Below, in pieces: positions 6,566 to 13,394 of a stretch of 14,729 bases of DNA. The stretch comes from Bradyrhizobium sp. (GTDB lineage: Bacteria > Pseudomonadota > Alphaproteobacteria > Rhizobiales > Xanthobacteraceae). Below the pieces are notes generated by a model that made no database searches, was not told where the DNA came from, and saw only the letters and a list, made by a program, of their open reading frames with translations. The position numbers and the translations under genes were made by a program. Each line of letters begins with the position of its first letter. The stretch's first letter is position 1. The stretch spans positions 1 through 14,729 of the forward strand of contig JACDAG010000398.1 in NCBI GenBank assembly GCA_013695565.1, given 5' to 3'.

Positions 6566-7621
6566 TCAGCCCTGCACGGCGCTGGTGCCGGGGATGCGGC
6601 GTGCAGGCAGCGTGACGCGGCTGGGCTGCAGCGCGGCCAGATTGCCGATGAACTGCCGGGCGCTGTTCTCCCAGGAACGCCCCAGCGCAAAATTTCGGCA
6701 GGCCTCGCGCGACATGGTCAGCGCGCGCAAACACGCGCTGCGAAGGTCCCAGTCCAGCGCGCCGATCGGATGATCGGCGATGACATCGACCGGCCCGGTG
6801 ACCGGAAACGCCGCAACCGGCGTGCCGCAGGCGAGTGCCTCCAGCTGCACCACACCGAAAGTGTCGGTGAGGCTCGGAAACACAAAGACATCGGCCGCGG
6901 CCAGATGCGAACGCAGATCCTCGCCCTTCTTCTCGCCGAGGAAGACCGTATCAGGATATTTCTGCGCGAGCAGCAATCGCTGCGGCCCGTCGCCGACGAC
7001 GACCTTCGTTCCCGGCAGGTCGAGCGCAAGAAACGCTTCGAGATTCTTTTCGACCGCAACCCGGCCCATGGTCATGAAGATCGGGCGCGGCAGGTCGATC
7101 GTGGCGGGGCGCTCGGGCGTGAACAATTCCGTGTCGACGCCGCGGGTCCAGAAGCCGAGCTTGCGAAAGCCGCGCTCGCTCAACTCCTGGCGCAATGAGG
7201 CGGTCGCGACCATGGTGGTCGACGCCGCCGCATGGAAATGCCGCAACAGCGCGTAACCGAAGCTCGCCGGAATCATGGTGCGGACCGCGACATATTCCGG
7301 GAAGCGCGTGGTGTAGGACGTGGTGAACGCGAGCTTGTGGCGGCGGCAATAGCCGCGCACCGCCCAGCCGATCGGGCCTTCGGTCGCGATGTGAATGGCC
7401 TCCGGCGCCGCCGCCTCGATCCGGCGCGCGATCTCGCGGCGGTTCGGCAGTGCAATGCGCAGGCCCGGATAGGTGGGGACGCCGATCGAGGGAAAGCCGT
7501 CGGGCGTCAAAAAGCTGATCTCTGCATCCAGGCTGGACGCGCTGTGCGCCAGCGAAGTCAGCGTCCGGACGACGCCGTTCACCTGCGGATGCCAGGCGTC
7601 GGTTGCTATCAATACCCGCAT
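6566..7621 (-). CDS. GT4-family glycosyltransferase
   Basis: 351 residues with a GT-B fold. The N-terminal domain begins MRVLIATDAWHPQVNGVVRTL (glycine loop at 13-19, acceptor side). The C-terminal domain has TRGVDTELF (159-167), GRVAVEKNLE (186-195; Arg187 and Lys192 bind the nucleotide-sugar phosphates) and the TDTFGVVQLEALACG segment (252-266), in which the usual EX7E first Glu is Asp253 and the second is Glu261. This wording is typical of the MgtA/PimB-like GDP-mannose or UDP-sugar transferases and of alphaproteobacterial diacylglycerol glycosyltransferases. Donor and acceptor cannot be read directly. Being first in an operon with pmtA makes a membrane glycolipid acceptor the best guess (inference). 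ATG 7621 follows a GGGGGG tract. The 135-bp upstream region holds two inverted repeats and the shared 18-bp motif. Confidence 0.85.
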   Translation of the reverse strand: MRVLIATDAWHPQVNGVVRTLTSLAHSASSLDAEISFLTPDGFPSIGVPTYPGLRIALPNRREIARRIEAAAPEAIHIATEGPIGWAVRGYCRRHKLAFTTSYTTRFPEYVAVRTMIPASFGYALLRHFHAAASTTMVATASLRQELSERGFRKLGFWTRGVDTELFTPERPATIDLPRPIFMTMGRVAVEKNLEAFLALDLPGTKVVVGDGPQRLLLAQKYPDTVFLGEKKGEDLRSHLAAADVFVFPSLTDTFGVVQLEALACGTPVAAFPVTGPVDVIADHPIGALDWDLRSACLRALTMSREACRNFALGRSWENSARQFIGNLAALQPSRVTLPARRIPGTSAVQG

Positions 7622-7637
7622 GCCGGGCCCCCCGGAT

Positions 7638-7676
7638 TATCCATGATTCTCATCTTCCGACGTTCGTTCATGGATA
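7638..7676. promoter_or_regulatory. Inverted repeat TATCCATGA / TCATGGATA upstream of the glycosyltransferase
   Basis: Perfect 9-bp arms at 7638-7646 and 7668-7676 with a 21-nt spacer, lying 17-55 nt upstream of the glycosyltransferase start. The centre-to-centre distance of 30 bp is close to three helical turns, as for two regulator half-sites on one DNA face. No known regulator is recognised. Confidence 0.35.
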
Positions 7677-7681
7677 TTTCA

Positions 7682-7699
7682 GGCGTATGACGTCATCGA
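7682..7699. promoter_or_regulatory. Shared 18-bp motif GGCGTATGACGTCATCGA
   Basis: It differs from 5764-5781 at one base only. Here the centre, ATGACGTCAT (7687-7696), is a perfect 10-bp palindrome. It lies 61 nt upstream of the glycosyltransferase-pmtA operon and 57 nt upstream of the divergent TAXI gene, so it could serve either. Confidence 0.5.
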
Positions 7700-7756
7700 T
7701 GTGTTAGGTGTTTTTCCAGCCCCTACGGGCCCTTTTTCGTGTAACGTGACAGAACG

Positions 7757-9157
7757 ATGTCAAACCCGAGCGACAATTCCGCCCCACCCCGGCCCCGACG
7801 GAAGCGAAAGAACTATTCGCTGCTGATCCTCGCTGCCGGAATTTTCATGTTCGGCGCCGCCGCAGGCGCGCTCTATTATCTGCTGCAGCCGATCACCTTG
7901 CGGATCGCGGTTGGCCCGCCCGGAAGCGACGACCAAAAACTGGTTCAGCTGATGGCGCAGACCTTCGCGCGCGACAAGAGCGGCGTCCGGCTGTCGCTGA
8001 TTACGACCCCGGGCGCGACCGAGAGCCTCGCTCTGTTCACGACGGGGAAGACCGATCTTGCGGTCGCGCGCGGCGATATGAACCTGCCGGCCAATGCCGA
8101 GTCCGTCGCGATCCTGCGCAAGAACGTCGTGGTGCTGTGGGCGCCCTCCGGCATTGCGCCGAAGGGCTCCAAGAAAACGCCGACGCCCAAGATCAAGACC
8201 CTCGATGAACTCGCCGGCCACAAAGTCGGCGTCGTCGGACGATCGGAGGCCAACGTCAAACTGCTGCGTACGATCCTGACCGAGTCCGGCGTCAGTGCCG
8301 ACAAGGTGACGGTCACCCAGTTCGGCACCAACCAAATCGCCGAGATGGCCCGCGACCAGACCGTCGAGGCGTTCATGACGGTCGGCCCGCTCAACAGCAA
8401 GATCACCGTCGAGGCCATCAATGCCACCGCGGCCGTGAGGGGCGAACCGAAATTTCTTCCGATCGACGTGTCAGAGGCGATTTCGAAGAAGCATCTGATT
8501 TATGAATCCGAGGAAATTCCCGGCAGCATCTTCGCAGCTTCGCCGGCGCGGCCCGAAGACAAGATCGAGACCGTCAGCGTCAATCATCTGATCATCGCGC
8601 CGAAGTCGCTGTCGGACACTTCGGTCGGCGCCTTCGCGCGACAACTCTTCACGGTGCGCCAGCACCTCGCGCGGGAATTGCCGACCGCCTCGCAAATCGA
8701 GAAGCCGGACACCGACAAGGACGCGGCCTTGCCGGCGCATCAGGGTGCGGCGGCCTATATCGACGGCAATGAGCGGACGTTCCTCGAAAGGAATACCGAC
8801 TTCCTCTGGTTCGCGATCATGGTGTTCTCGGGCGTCGGCTCGGCATGGGCGTGGCTGCAGCATTACTGGAAGCGGGAAGAGCGCGAGCAATATGACGCGC
8901 ACCGCGACAATCTGCTCGACCTGATTTCCAAGGTGCGCACGGCGGAAACGCCGGAGGAGCTGGTGGAGATGCAGGGTACCGCGGATGCGTTGCTGCGCGA
9001 GGCGCTCGACTGCTACGAGGACGGCGCGATCGAGGACGGCGACCTGTCCGTGATCGGGCTGGCGCTCGAACAATTCCACCATGCGGTGGCCGATCGACGC
9101 GCCTTCATCGCCGCCGTGGCGCCCGACACGCAGCGGCTACGGGCGCTGCAAGGCTAA
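7757..9157 (+). CDS. Membrane-anchored TAXI-family solute-binding protein
   Basis: 466 residues. Residues 20-43 form a hydrophobic anchor after a basic tail (PRPRRKRKN), with no cleavage site evident. A TAXI/TRAP-type periplasmic binding fold follows at about 46-340: TLRIAVGPPGSDD, TTGKTDLAVARGD, LDELAGHKVGVVGRSE, and the typical end LPAHQGAAAYIDG at 325-337. A second membrane segment (349-367) leads to a charged, largely helical cytosolic tail (371-466, KREEREQYDAHRDNLLDLISK...). Ordinary TAXI proteins feed a TRAP permease, but none is adjacent. With two membrane passes and a cytosolic tail, this form may sense a ligand or recruit partners rather than deliver solute (inference). No clear ribosome site precedes ATG 7757. 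It is divergent from the glycosyltransferase with 135 bp between. Confidence 0.85.
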   Translation: MSNPSDNSAPPRPRRKRKNYSLLILAAGIFMFGAAAGALYYLLQPITLRIAVGPPGSDDQKLVQLMAQTFARDKSGVRLSLITTPGATESLALFTTGKTDLAVARGDMNLPANAESVAILRKNVVVLWAPSGIAPKGSKKTPTPKIKTLDELAGHKVGVVGRSEANVKLLRTILTESGVSADKVTVTQFGTNQIAEMARDQTVEAFMTVGPLNSKITVEAINATAAVRGEPKFLPIDVSEAISKKHLIYESEEIPGSIFAASPARPEDKIETVSVNHLIIAPKSLSDTSVGAFARQLFTVRQHLARELPTASQIEKPDTDKDAALPAHQGAAAYIDGNERTFLERNTDFLWFAIMVFSGVGSAWAWLQHYWKREEREQYDAHRDNLLDLISKVRTAETPEELVEMQGTADALLREALDCYEDGAIEDGDLSVIGLALEQFHHAVADRRAFIAAVAPDTQRLRALQG

Positions 9158-9248
9158 AGCGAAACGACGGCTTTTTCCGAATTTCCTTAATGGTTTGTGT
9201 AACGATTGCGACCGCCGCCCGTTGGCTCCAGGGTCAGGCGACGAAGCC

Positions 9249-9329
9249 GTCCTGAAACAATTCCCTAACGCGATGAAACCATTTTGGCGAAATCGTGCAA
9301 ATGTCCTGAAACGGTTGATCTGTACAGAT
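9249..9329 (+). promoter_or_regulatory. Reiterated TGAAAC boxes and a 12-bp palindrome upstream of the YkuD gene
   Basis: GTCCTGAAAC occurs at 9249-9258 and again at 9303-9312, and a third TGAAAC lies at 9274-9279. The boxes start 21 and then 33 bp apart, near whole helical turns. ATCTGTACAGAT at 9318-9329 is a perfect palindrome 58 nt before the start at 9388. The 230-bp gap 9158-9387 shows no gene and no certain -35/-10 pair. Confidence 0.4.
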
Positions 9330-9387
9330 TTGTCCAACGACGCGCTGGAACTGGCGCGACAAGGGCGCAAACTGAAGGGGACGACCG

Positions 9388-10074
9388 ATGCTCCACTCAT
9401 TCAAGCTGAACACCCGCCTCGCCGCCGCCGCGTTCGGCGCGCTGGCCATCGGCGCAACCGTATTTTCCGCACCCGCCGCTGCGGCTCCGCTGCCGCTGTT
9501 TCCGTTCTTCATGGCGCCCCCGGTCGAAGCAGCCCCGCCGCCGGTGCAGGCAGCCCCCTCCTATAACGAAGGCAATGTGGTCGAGATGCCGGCGCGCCTG
9601 CGCCGCCAGGTCGTCAACTACAACAGCCGCGAAGCTCCCGGCACCATCATCATCGATACCCCCAACACCTATCTCTATCTGGTGATGGGCAACGGCCAGG
9701 CGATGCGCTACGGCATCGGCGTCGGCCGCGACGGTTTCACCTGGTCCGGCGTGCAGACCATCACCAGGAAGGCGGAATGGCCGGCCTGGACCCCTCCCCC
9801 GGAAATGATCGCCCGCCAGCCCTATCTGCCGCGCCACATGGCCGGTGGCCCCGGCAACCCGCTCGGCGCCCGCGCGATGTATCTCGGCGGCACCATCTAT
9901 CGCATCCACGGCACCAACGCGCCGGAAACCATCGGCACCCATGTTTCGTCCGGCTGCCTGCGCCTCACCAATGAAGACGTCACCGACCTCTATTCGCGGG
10001 TCAGCGTCGGCACCAAGGTGATCGTGCTGCCGATGACGGATCGTCGCGCCGACCTCGGCCGCACCATCCGCTAA
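9388..10074 (+). CDS. L,D-transpeptidase (YkuD domain)
   Basis: 228 residues with a signal peptide (1-33, LAAAAFGALAIGATVFSAPAAAA) and a Pro/Ala-rich linker to about 60. The YkuD catalytic domain at 85-216 contains IDTPNTYLYLV and the active-site signature with HGT at 174-176 and SSGCLRL at 187-193 (nucleophile Cys190, His174 upstream). These periplasmic enzymes form 3-3 peptidoglycan cross-links or attach proteins to peptidoglycan, and are the carbapenem-tolerant alternative to penicillin-binding proteins. No separate LysM or peptidoglycan-binding domain is present, as in many short rhizobial paralogues. ATG 9388 has AAGGGGA about 7 nt upstream. A strong hairpin-T terminator follows the stop, indicating a single-gene unit with its own promoter. 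Confidence 0.93.
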   Translation: MLHSFKLNTRLAAAAFGALAIGATVFSAPAAAAPLPLFPFFMAPPVEAAPPPVQAAPSYNEGNVVEMPARLRRQVVNYNSREAPGTIIIDTPNTYLYLVMGNGQAMRYGIGVGRDGFTWSGVQTITRKAEWPAWTPPPEMIARQPYLPRHMAGGPGNPLGARAMYLGGTIYRIHGTNAPETIGTHVSSGCLRLTNEDVTDLYSRVSVGTKVIVLPMTDRRADLGRTIR

Positions 10075-10095
10075 GACCTCCGGGCTTCGAAATCC

Positions 10096-10127
10096 AAAAC
10101 GGCTCCGGCATTCGCCGGGGCCGTTTT
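10096..10127 (+). terminator. Rho-independent terminator after the YkuD gene
   Basis: AAAACGGCTCCGGC and GCCGGGGCCGTTTT form a 14-bp stem (one G-T wobble) around ATTC and end in TTTT. It starts 21 nt after the stop at 10074. The AAAA on the other side makes it usable in both directions. Confidence 0.8.
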
Positions 10128-10151
10128 CGCGTTCAGGGCCCAAACGCAATA

Positions 10152-10180
10152 AGCCCGCCGGTCGATCTGACCGGCGGGCT
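10152..10180 (-). terminator. Strong hairpin downstream of the small peptide gene
   Basis: AGCCCGCCGGTC (10152-10163) and GACCGGCGGGCT (10169-10180) form a perfect 12-bp stem with loop GATCT, 27 nt past the minus-strand stop at 10208. The flanking T-run on the minus strand is short (TTATT), so termination may be partial. Alternatively it is a mere palindrome. Confidence 0.55.
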
Positions 10181-10207
10181 GGGCCGAATTATCAGTTCGT
10201 CATCAAA

Positions 10208-10342
10208 TCAGCATTTGCGGGCGCCGCTCTTGCAGTCAGCCTTGAAGCGATCGCCGTGCGGATCGGCGGAGGCGGGGGCCATCGCGGCGAACGCGCCAAC
10301 GATAAAGGTGAACAGGACGGTAAGAATGACGAAGCGCTTCAT
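10208..10342 (-). CDS. Small secreted cysteine-containing peptide, unknown function
   Basis: 44 residues from ATG 10342 (GAGGGA 8 nt upstream). The frame is open to 10456, but no better start is seen. Residues 1-26 form a clear signal peptide: basic MKR, hydrophobic FVILTVLFTFIVGAFAAM, and APASA before the predicted cut. The mature piece of about 18 residues (DPHGDRFKADCKSGARKC) is hydrophilic, basic, and has Cys37 and Cys44, which could form a disulfide. No family is recognised; similar tiny exported proteins are common and uncharacterised in Bradyrhizobium. It is flanked by a 12-bp stem hairpin downstream and a GTGACA-TGTCAC palindrome upstream, which supports an independent gene. Confidence 0.65.
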   Translation of the reverse strand: MKRFVILTVLFTFIVGAFAAMAPASADPHGDRFKADCKSGARKC

Positions 10343-10399
10343 GTGGCTTTCCCTCAAGGCAATGCCGGCGATTGGCAGCTTCCGGCTCGCCGGAGGCTG

Positions 10400-10416
10400 G
10401 TGACACGAATTGTCAC
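10400..10416. promoter_or_regulatory. Palindrome GTGACA-N5-TGTCAC upstream of the small peptide gene
   Basis: Perfect 6-bp arms with spacer CGAAT, 58 nt upstream of the start at 10342. The half-sites are centred 11 bp apart, the usual geometry for a dimeric helix-turn-helix regulator. A second hairpin, TCCGG-CTCG-CCGGA (10381-10394), lies nearer the gene and could sit in the leader RNA. Confidence 0.4.
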
Positions 10417-10494
10417 GCCAACAGTGAATCAAGCCGACCGGACCCGCATCATCCAAATGGATGAAGACGGCTCAAATAGACAGCCAGCATGAAA

Positions 10495-11628
10495 TCAGTT
10501 CTTCGCCGGATTCCGATCGAGCGTGATGTTGGCCAGCAACGACACGACTTCGGCCTGGCGAGTGCATCCGGTTTTTTCCAGCACCTGACGCAGTTGCGAG
10601 CGAACGGTGGACATGGCCACACCGCCATTTGCGGCGATATCCTCCAGCGTCTCGCCAGCGGCAAGACCGCGCGCCACCCGAGCTTCCGACGGGGTGAGGT
10701 CGAACAGCGATCGCATCAGCTCGATCGGCGGCGCCGTCGGGGCCGCCACCGGCGTCAGCACCAGCAGTGCGTAGCTGCCGGCGAATACGTCGTGGGCGGA
10801 GCGCCGGATCGGAATGATATGCACCACCATCGCGGCCTTGCCGTCACCGTCACGCAGCGGAAACGAGCGCACGGCGAGTTCGGAACTGGTATCGAGTGCC
10901 GCCAGCGCCGTCGACAACAGCTCGTTGGCGCGGCCGTCGGTCAGCGCGATGCGGCTTTGGGCGCGCCATTGCACGTGGTCATCGAGCTTCTCGATCAGGG
11001 GATTGGCTTCGATCACCGACCCGTCCTGGCCGAGCAGCAGCGCGGGCAATCCCAGCGACGTCAGCGCGTCCTTGGCGCCCTTGGCGCGCTGCAGGCCGAG
11101 CCGGGCCGAAACGAACGCACTGCGCGCCAGATGCGAGCGCAGCTCGTTCAGCGCCTCCACCCGTTCCTTTTCGATCGGCCCACGGCTGTGCTCGCGTTCG
11201 ATGCTGAAGACGATATGGTCGCCGGTCGGCATCTGCAGCCCGGTGCCGGCCGACCAGCCGAGCCCGTGCGGACGAAAGAAATCGCGATAGATCGGGTTGC
11301 TGTCGAGCTGGTCCGGCGTCCAGAAATCCTGTTCGACGAAAAACCCGGGCAGCGACCGTCCGAACAGGCACACCCGACGGGGACACTTCGTGAACCATCC
11401 GTCCTGGACATAGGCGCGAAAGATATCGTTCAAATTCTCCGACGCGGTCCATTTCAGGACGCGGTCGCGGGCCGAGAACAGCAGGCCACCTTTCGAATCG
11501 GTCAGGTCAGCCAGTCCATCCAGCACCTCGGGCCAGAGTTCAGGCACAACGGCGCATTCGTAAATGCGGTCGATCAATTCGGTCTTCACGGAAATCCATT
11601 CAGAAAATGCAAATAATGACGGGGCCAC
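10495..11628 (-). CDS. LuxR-type (FixJ/NarL-HTH) transcriptional regulator
   Basis: 377 residues from GTG 11628; GTG 11589, giving 364 residues and starting just before KTELIDRIYECAVVPELWPEVLDGL, is an equal or better choice by family resemblance. Neither has a clear ribosome site. The C-terminal LuxR helix-turn-helix spans about 309-365: LTPSEARVARGLAAGETLEDIAANGGVAMSTVRSQLRQVLEKTGCTRQAEVVSLL. The N-terminal 290 residues form a sensory region with the YECAVVPELWP...LDGLADL opening common to a rhizobial family of PAS/GAF-like LuxR regulators (one domain about 15-165, another about 185-295). No autoinducer-binding signature is evident, so it is probably not a quorum sensor. The ligand is unknown. 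It is divergent from the DUF4403 gene, which it may control (inference). Confidence 0.88.
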   Translation of the reverse strand: MAPSLFAFSEWISVKTELIDRIYECAVVPELWPEVLDGLADLTDSKGGLLFSARDRVLKWTASENLNDIFRAYVQDGWFTKCPRRVCLFGRSLPGFFVEQDFWTPDQLDSNPIYRDFFRPHGLGWSAGTGLQMPTGDHIVFSIEREHSRGPIEKERVEALNELRSHLARSAFVSARLGLQRAKGAKDALTSLGLPALLLGQDGSVIEANPLIEKLDDHVQWRAQSRIALTDGRANELLSTALAALDTSSELAVRSFPLRDGDGKAAMVVHIIPIRRSAHDVFAGSYALLVLTPVAAPTAPPIELMRSLFDLTPSEARVARGLAAGETLEDIAANGGVAMSTVRSQLRQVLEKTGCTRQAEVVSLLANITLDRNPAKN

Positions 11629-11713
11629 AAATCGCGTGGCGCATCTATGGCAGTTGGGCCAGCATGCAATTTATCCCCGCCCCCGCCAAGCCGTACTTTT
11701 GCCTTGTCCGGAG

Positions 11714-11723
11714 GCGTTAACGC
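11714..11723. promoter_or_regulatory. Palindrome GCGTTAACGC in a divergent promoter region
   Basis: Perfect 10-bp palindrome in the 180-bp space between the LuxR-type regulator (start 11628 or 11589) and the DUF4403 gene (start 11809). Its location fits an operator read by the adjacent regulator, but the motif is short enough to be chance. Confidence 0.3.
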
Positions 11724-11808
11724 ACCGGCCAACGGGTTCTACCCTGGTCTGGCGTCACCTTCGCCGCCCCTGTAATAAAAGGTGTGGCTCAATCGGCCCG
11801 GGGGGACG

Positions 11809-13377
11809 ATGCGTCTGCCGATGCATTCCAAGACGATCCTGATCGGGGCTGCGGTGGTCGCAGTCTCGTTTCTGATCAGCCTGATGTTCATGGATTGGCT
11901 GGCGCCGCGTGGCACCGTCAAGCCGCCGGCGCTTGTCGAATTGCCGGCGCTCCCGCCGGCCCCGCGCAGCTCCATTGTAATGGCGCCGATCGCGGTCGCG
12001 CTGTCGGCGATCCGCGACGCCGCCGATCGCGGATCACCGCGCACCTTCAACGGCAAGGCTGAAAATCCAGTCTCGCAGATCCTGCAGAACGCCGACATCG
12101 GCTGGACCGCCTCGCGCGGACCGATCGCCGCCACCGGCGGGCAGGATGCGCTGTCGCTGACGACGCCGCTGACGGGAACGCTCAATGTCACGGGCTCGCT
12201 GTCGGCGAAGGCGACGGGTGCGGTTGGCGATGCGCTCGGCGGCTTGCTCGGCGGCAATGTCGCCAAGCAGATCGGCAGCGTGAACATCAAGAACCTCAAC
12301 GCCAGCGCCGAGATCAAGGGCAATGTCGTCGTTACCGCGCGGCCGAAGATCGCTGCGGCCTGGCGCATCGAGCCCAACCTCGCCGCGCAGGTAAACCTTG
12401 GTGACACCAGCCTGACGATGGCCGGTGCCCGCATCAACGTGCCGGCGCAGGTCAAGCCGTTGATCGACAAGACGGTCGCCGATCAGATCAATCTGGTGCA
12501 GACGCGGATGCGCAACGATCCCACCTTTGAAAACAATGCGAAGCTGCAATGGGCCAAGGCCTGCCGCTCGATCCCGCTGCAGGGTACCGGCGCCAGCGCG
12601 TCGCTGCCGGCGCTGTGGCTGGAGCTGCGGCCGATCCGGGCGATCGCCGCCCAACCGCGCGTCGACGCACAGGCGCTGATCCTGACGCTCGGCATCGAGG
12701 CCGAGACCCGCATCACCCCGGTAGAAACCAAACCCAATTGCCCGTTCCCGGCGACGATCGTCATCGTGCCGCCCACGCCGGGACGGGTCGCGATCGGCGT
12801 GCCGATCGACATGCCCTTTACCGAGATCAACAAGATCGTCGAGGCGCAGTTTGCCGGCAAGACGTTTCCCGAAGACGGATCCGGCTCGGTCGACGTCACG
12901 GTGAAGCGCGCCAGCGTCGCTGCATCCGGCAACCGCCTGCTGATATCGCTATTGGTGAATGCCAAGGAGAAGAAAAGCTTCTTCGGCTTCGGCGGCGAAG
13001 CCAATGTGCATATCTGGGGCAAGCCGGTGCTCGATCAGGCGCAACAGACCCTGCGGCTGACCGATATCGAACTGGCCGTGGAGTCCGAGGCAGCATTCGG
13101 CCTGTTGGGCGCCGCGGCGCGCGCCGCCGTGCCGCATCTGCAAAGGTCGCTGGCCGAACAAGCCACCGTCGACCTCAAGCCGTTCGCCAGCAACGCTCAG
13201 AAAAAGATCGCTGCCGTGATCGCCGACTTCCAGAAGAACGAGGACGGCATCCGCGTCGCCGCCGAGATCACGAAACTGCGGCTGGCCGACATCGCCTTCG
13301 ATTCCAAAACGCTGCGCGTGATCGCGGAAGCCGAAGGCGCAATCAATGTGTATGTGACTGCGCTGCCGGGGCTGTGA
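11809..13377 (+). CDS. DUF4403 family envelope protein
   Basis: 522 residues from ATG 11809, preceded closely by GGGGGGA; GTG 11782 and ATG 11821 are alternatives. An N-terminal membrane anchor or uncleaved signal lies at about 8-28 (KTILIGAAVVAVSFLISLMF). The rest is periplasmic and beta-rich, with repeated paired segments: SSIVMAPIAVALSAIRDAAD, AEIKGNVVVTARPKIAAAWRIEPNL, IDMPFTEINKIVEAQFAGKTFPEDG, and a C-terminal LADIAFDSKTLRVIAEAEGAINVYV. This arrangement is characteristic of DUF4403, proteins with repeated lipid-transfer-like (BPI/TULIP-reminiscent) folds and no established function. It is likely an envelope lipid or outer-membrane factor (inference). It is divergent from the LuxR-type regulator and followed by repeat copy B. 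Confidence 0.85.
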   Translation: MRLPMHSKTILIGAAVVAVSFLISLMFMDWLAPRGTVKPPALVELPALPPAPRSSIVMAPIAVALSAIRDAADRGSPRTFNGKAENPVSQILQNADIGWTASRGPIAATGGQDALSLTTPLTGTLNVTGSLSAKATGAVGDALGGLLGGNVAKQIGSVNIKNLNASAEIKGNVVVTARPKIAAAWRIEPNLAAQVNLGDTSLTMAGARINVPAQVKPLIDKTVADQINLVQTRMRNDPTFENNAKLQWAKACRSIPLQGTGASASLPALWLELRPIRAIAAQPRVDAQALILTLGIEAETRITPVETKPNCPFPATIVIVPPTPGRVAIGVPIDMPFTEINKIVEAQFAGKTFPEDGSGSVDVTVKRASVAASGNRLLISLLVNAKEKKSFFGFGGEANVHIWGKPVLDQAQQTLRLTDIELAVESEAAFGLLGAAARAAVPHLQRSLAEQATVDLKPFASNAQKKIAAVIADFQKNEDGIRVAAEITKLRLADIAFDSKTLRVIAEAEGAINVYVTALPGL

Positions 13378-13394
13378 GTCTGGTTGCTCAACGC

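Noticed and set aside
5624..7198. 524-codon plus-strand frame across pmtA and the glycosyltransferase
   Set aside because: It spans two well-supported minus-strand genes and the gap between them, with low-complexity Arg/Ala/Asp composition and no motif.
7719..7740. Terminator-like GCCC-CTAC-GGGC followed by a T-run
   Set aside because: The stem is only 4 bp and there is no plus-strand gene upstream for it to end; it lies in the divergent promoter region.
10343..10456. Extended 82-residue form of the small secreted peptide
   Set aside because: The extra 38 residues precede a perfect signal peptide with its own GAGGGA site, so the internal ATG at 10342 is the real start.
10489..11616. 375-codon plus-strand frame opposite the LuxR-type regulator
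   Set aside because: Composition is Arg/Gln-rich with no domain; the minus strand carries a clear LuxR helix-turn-helix.
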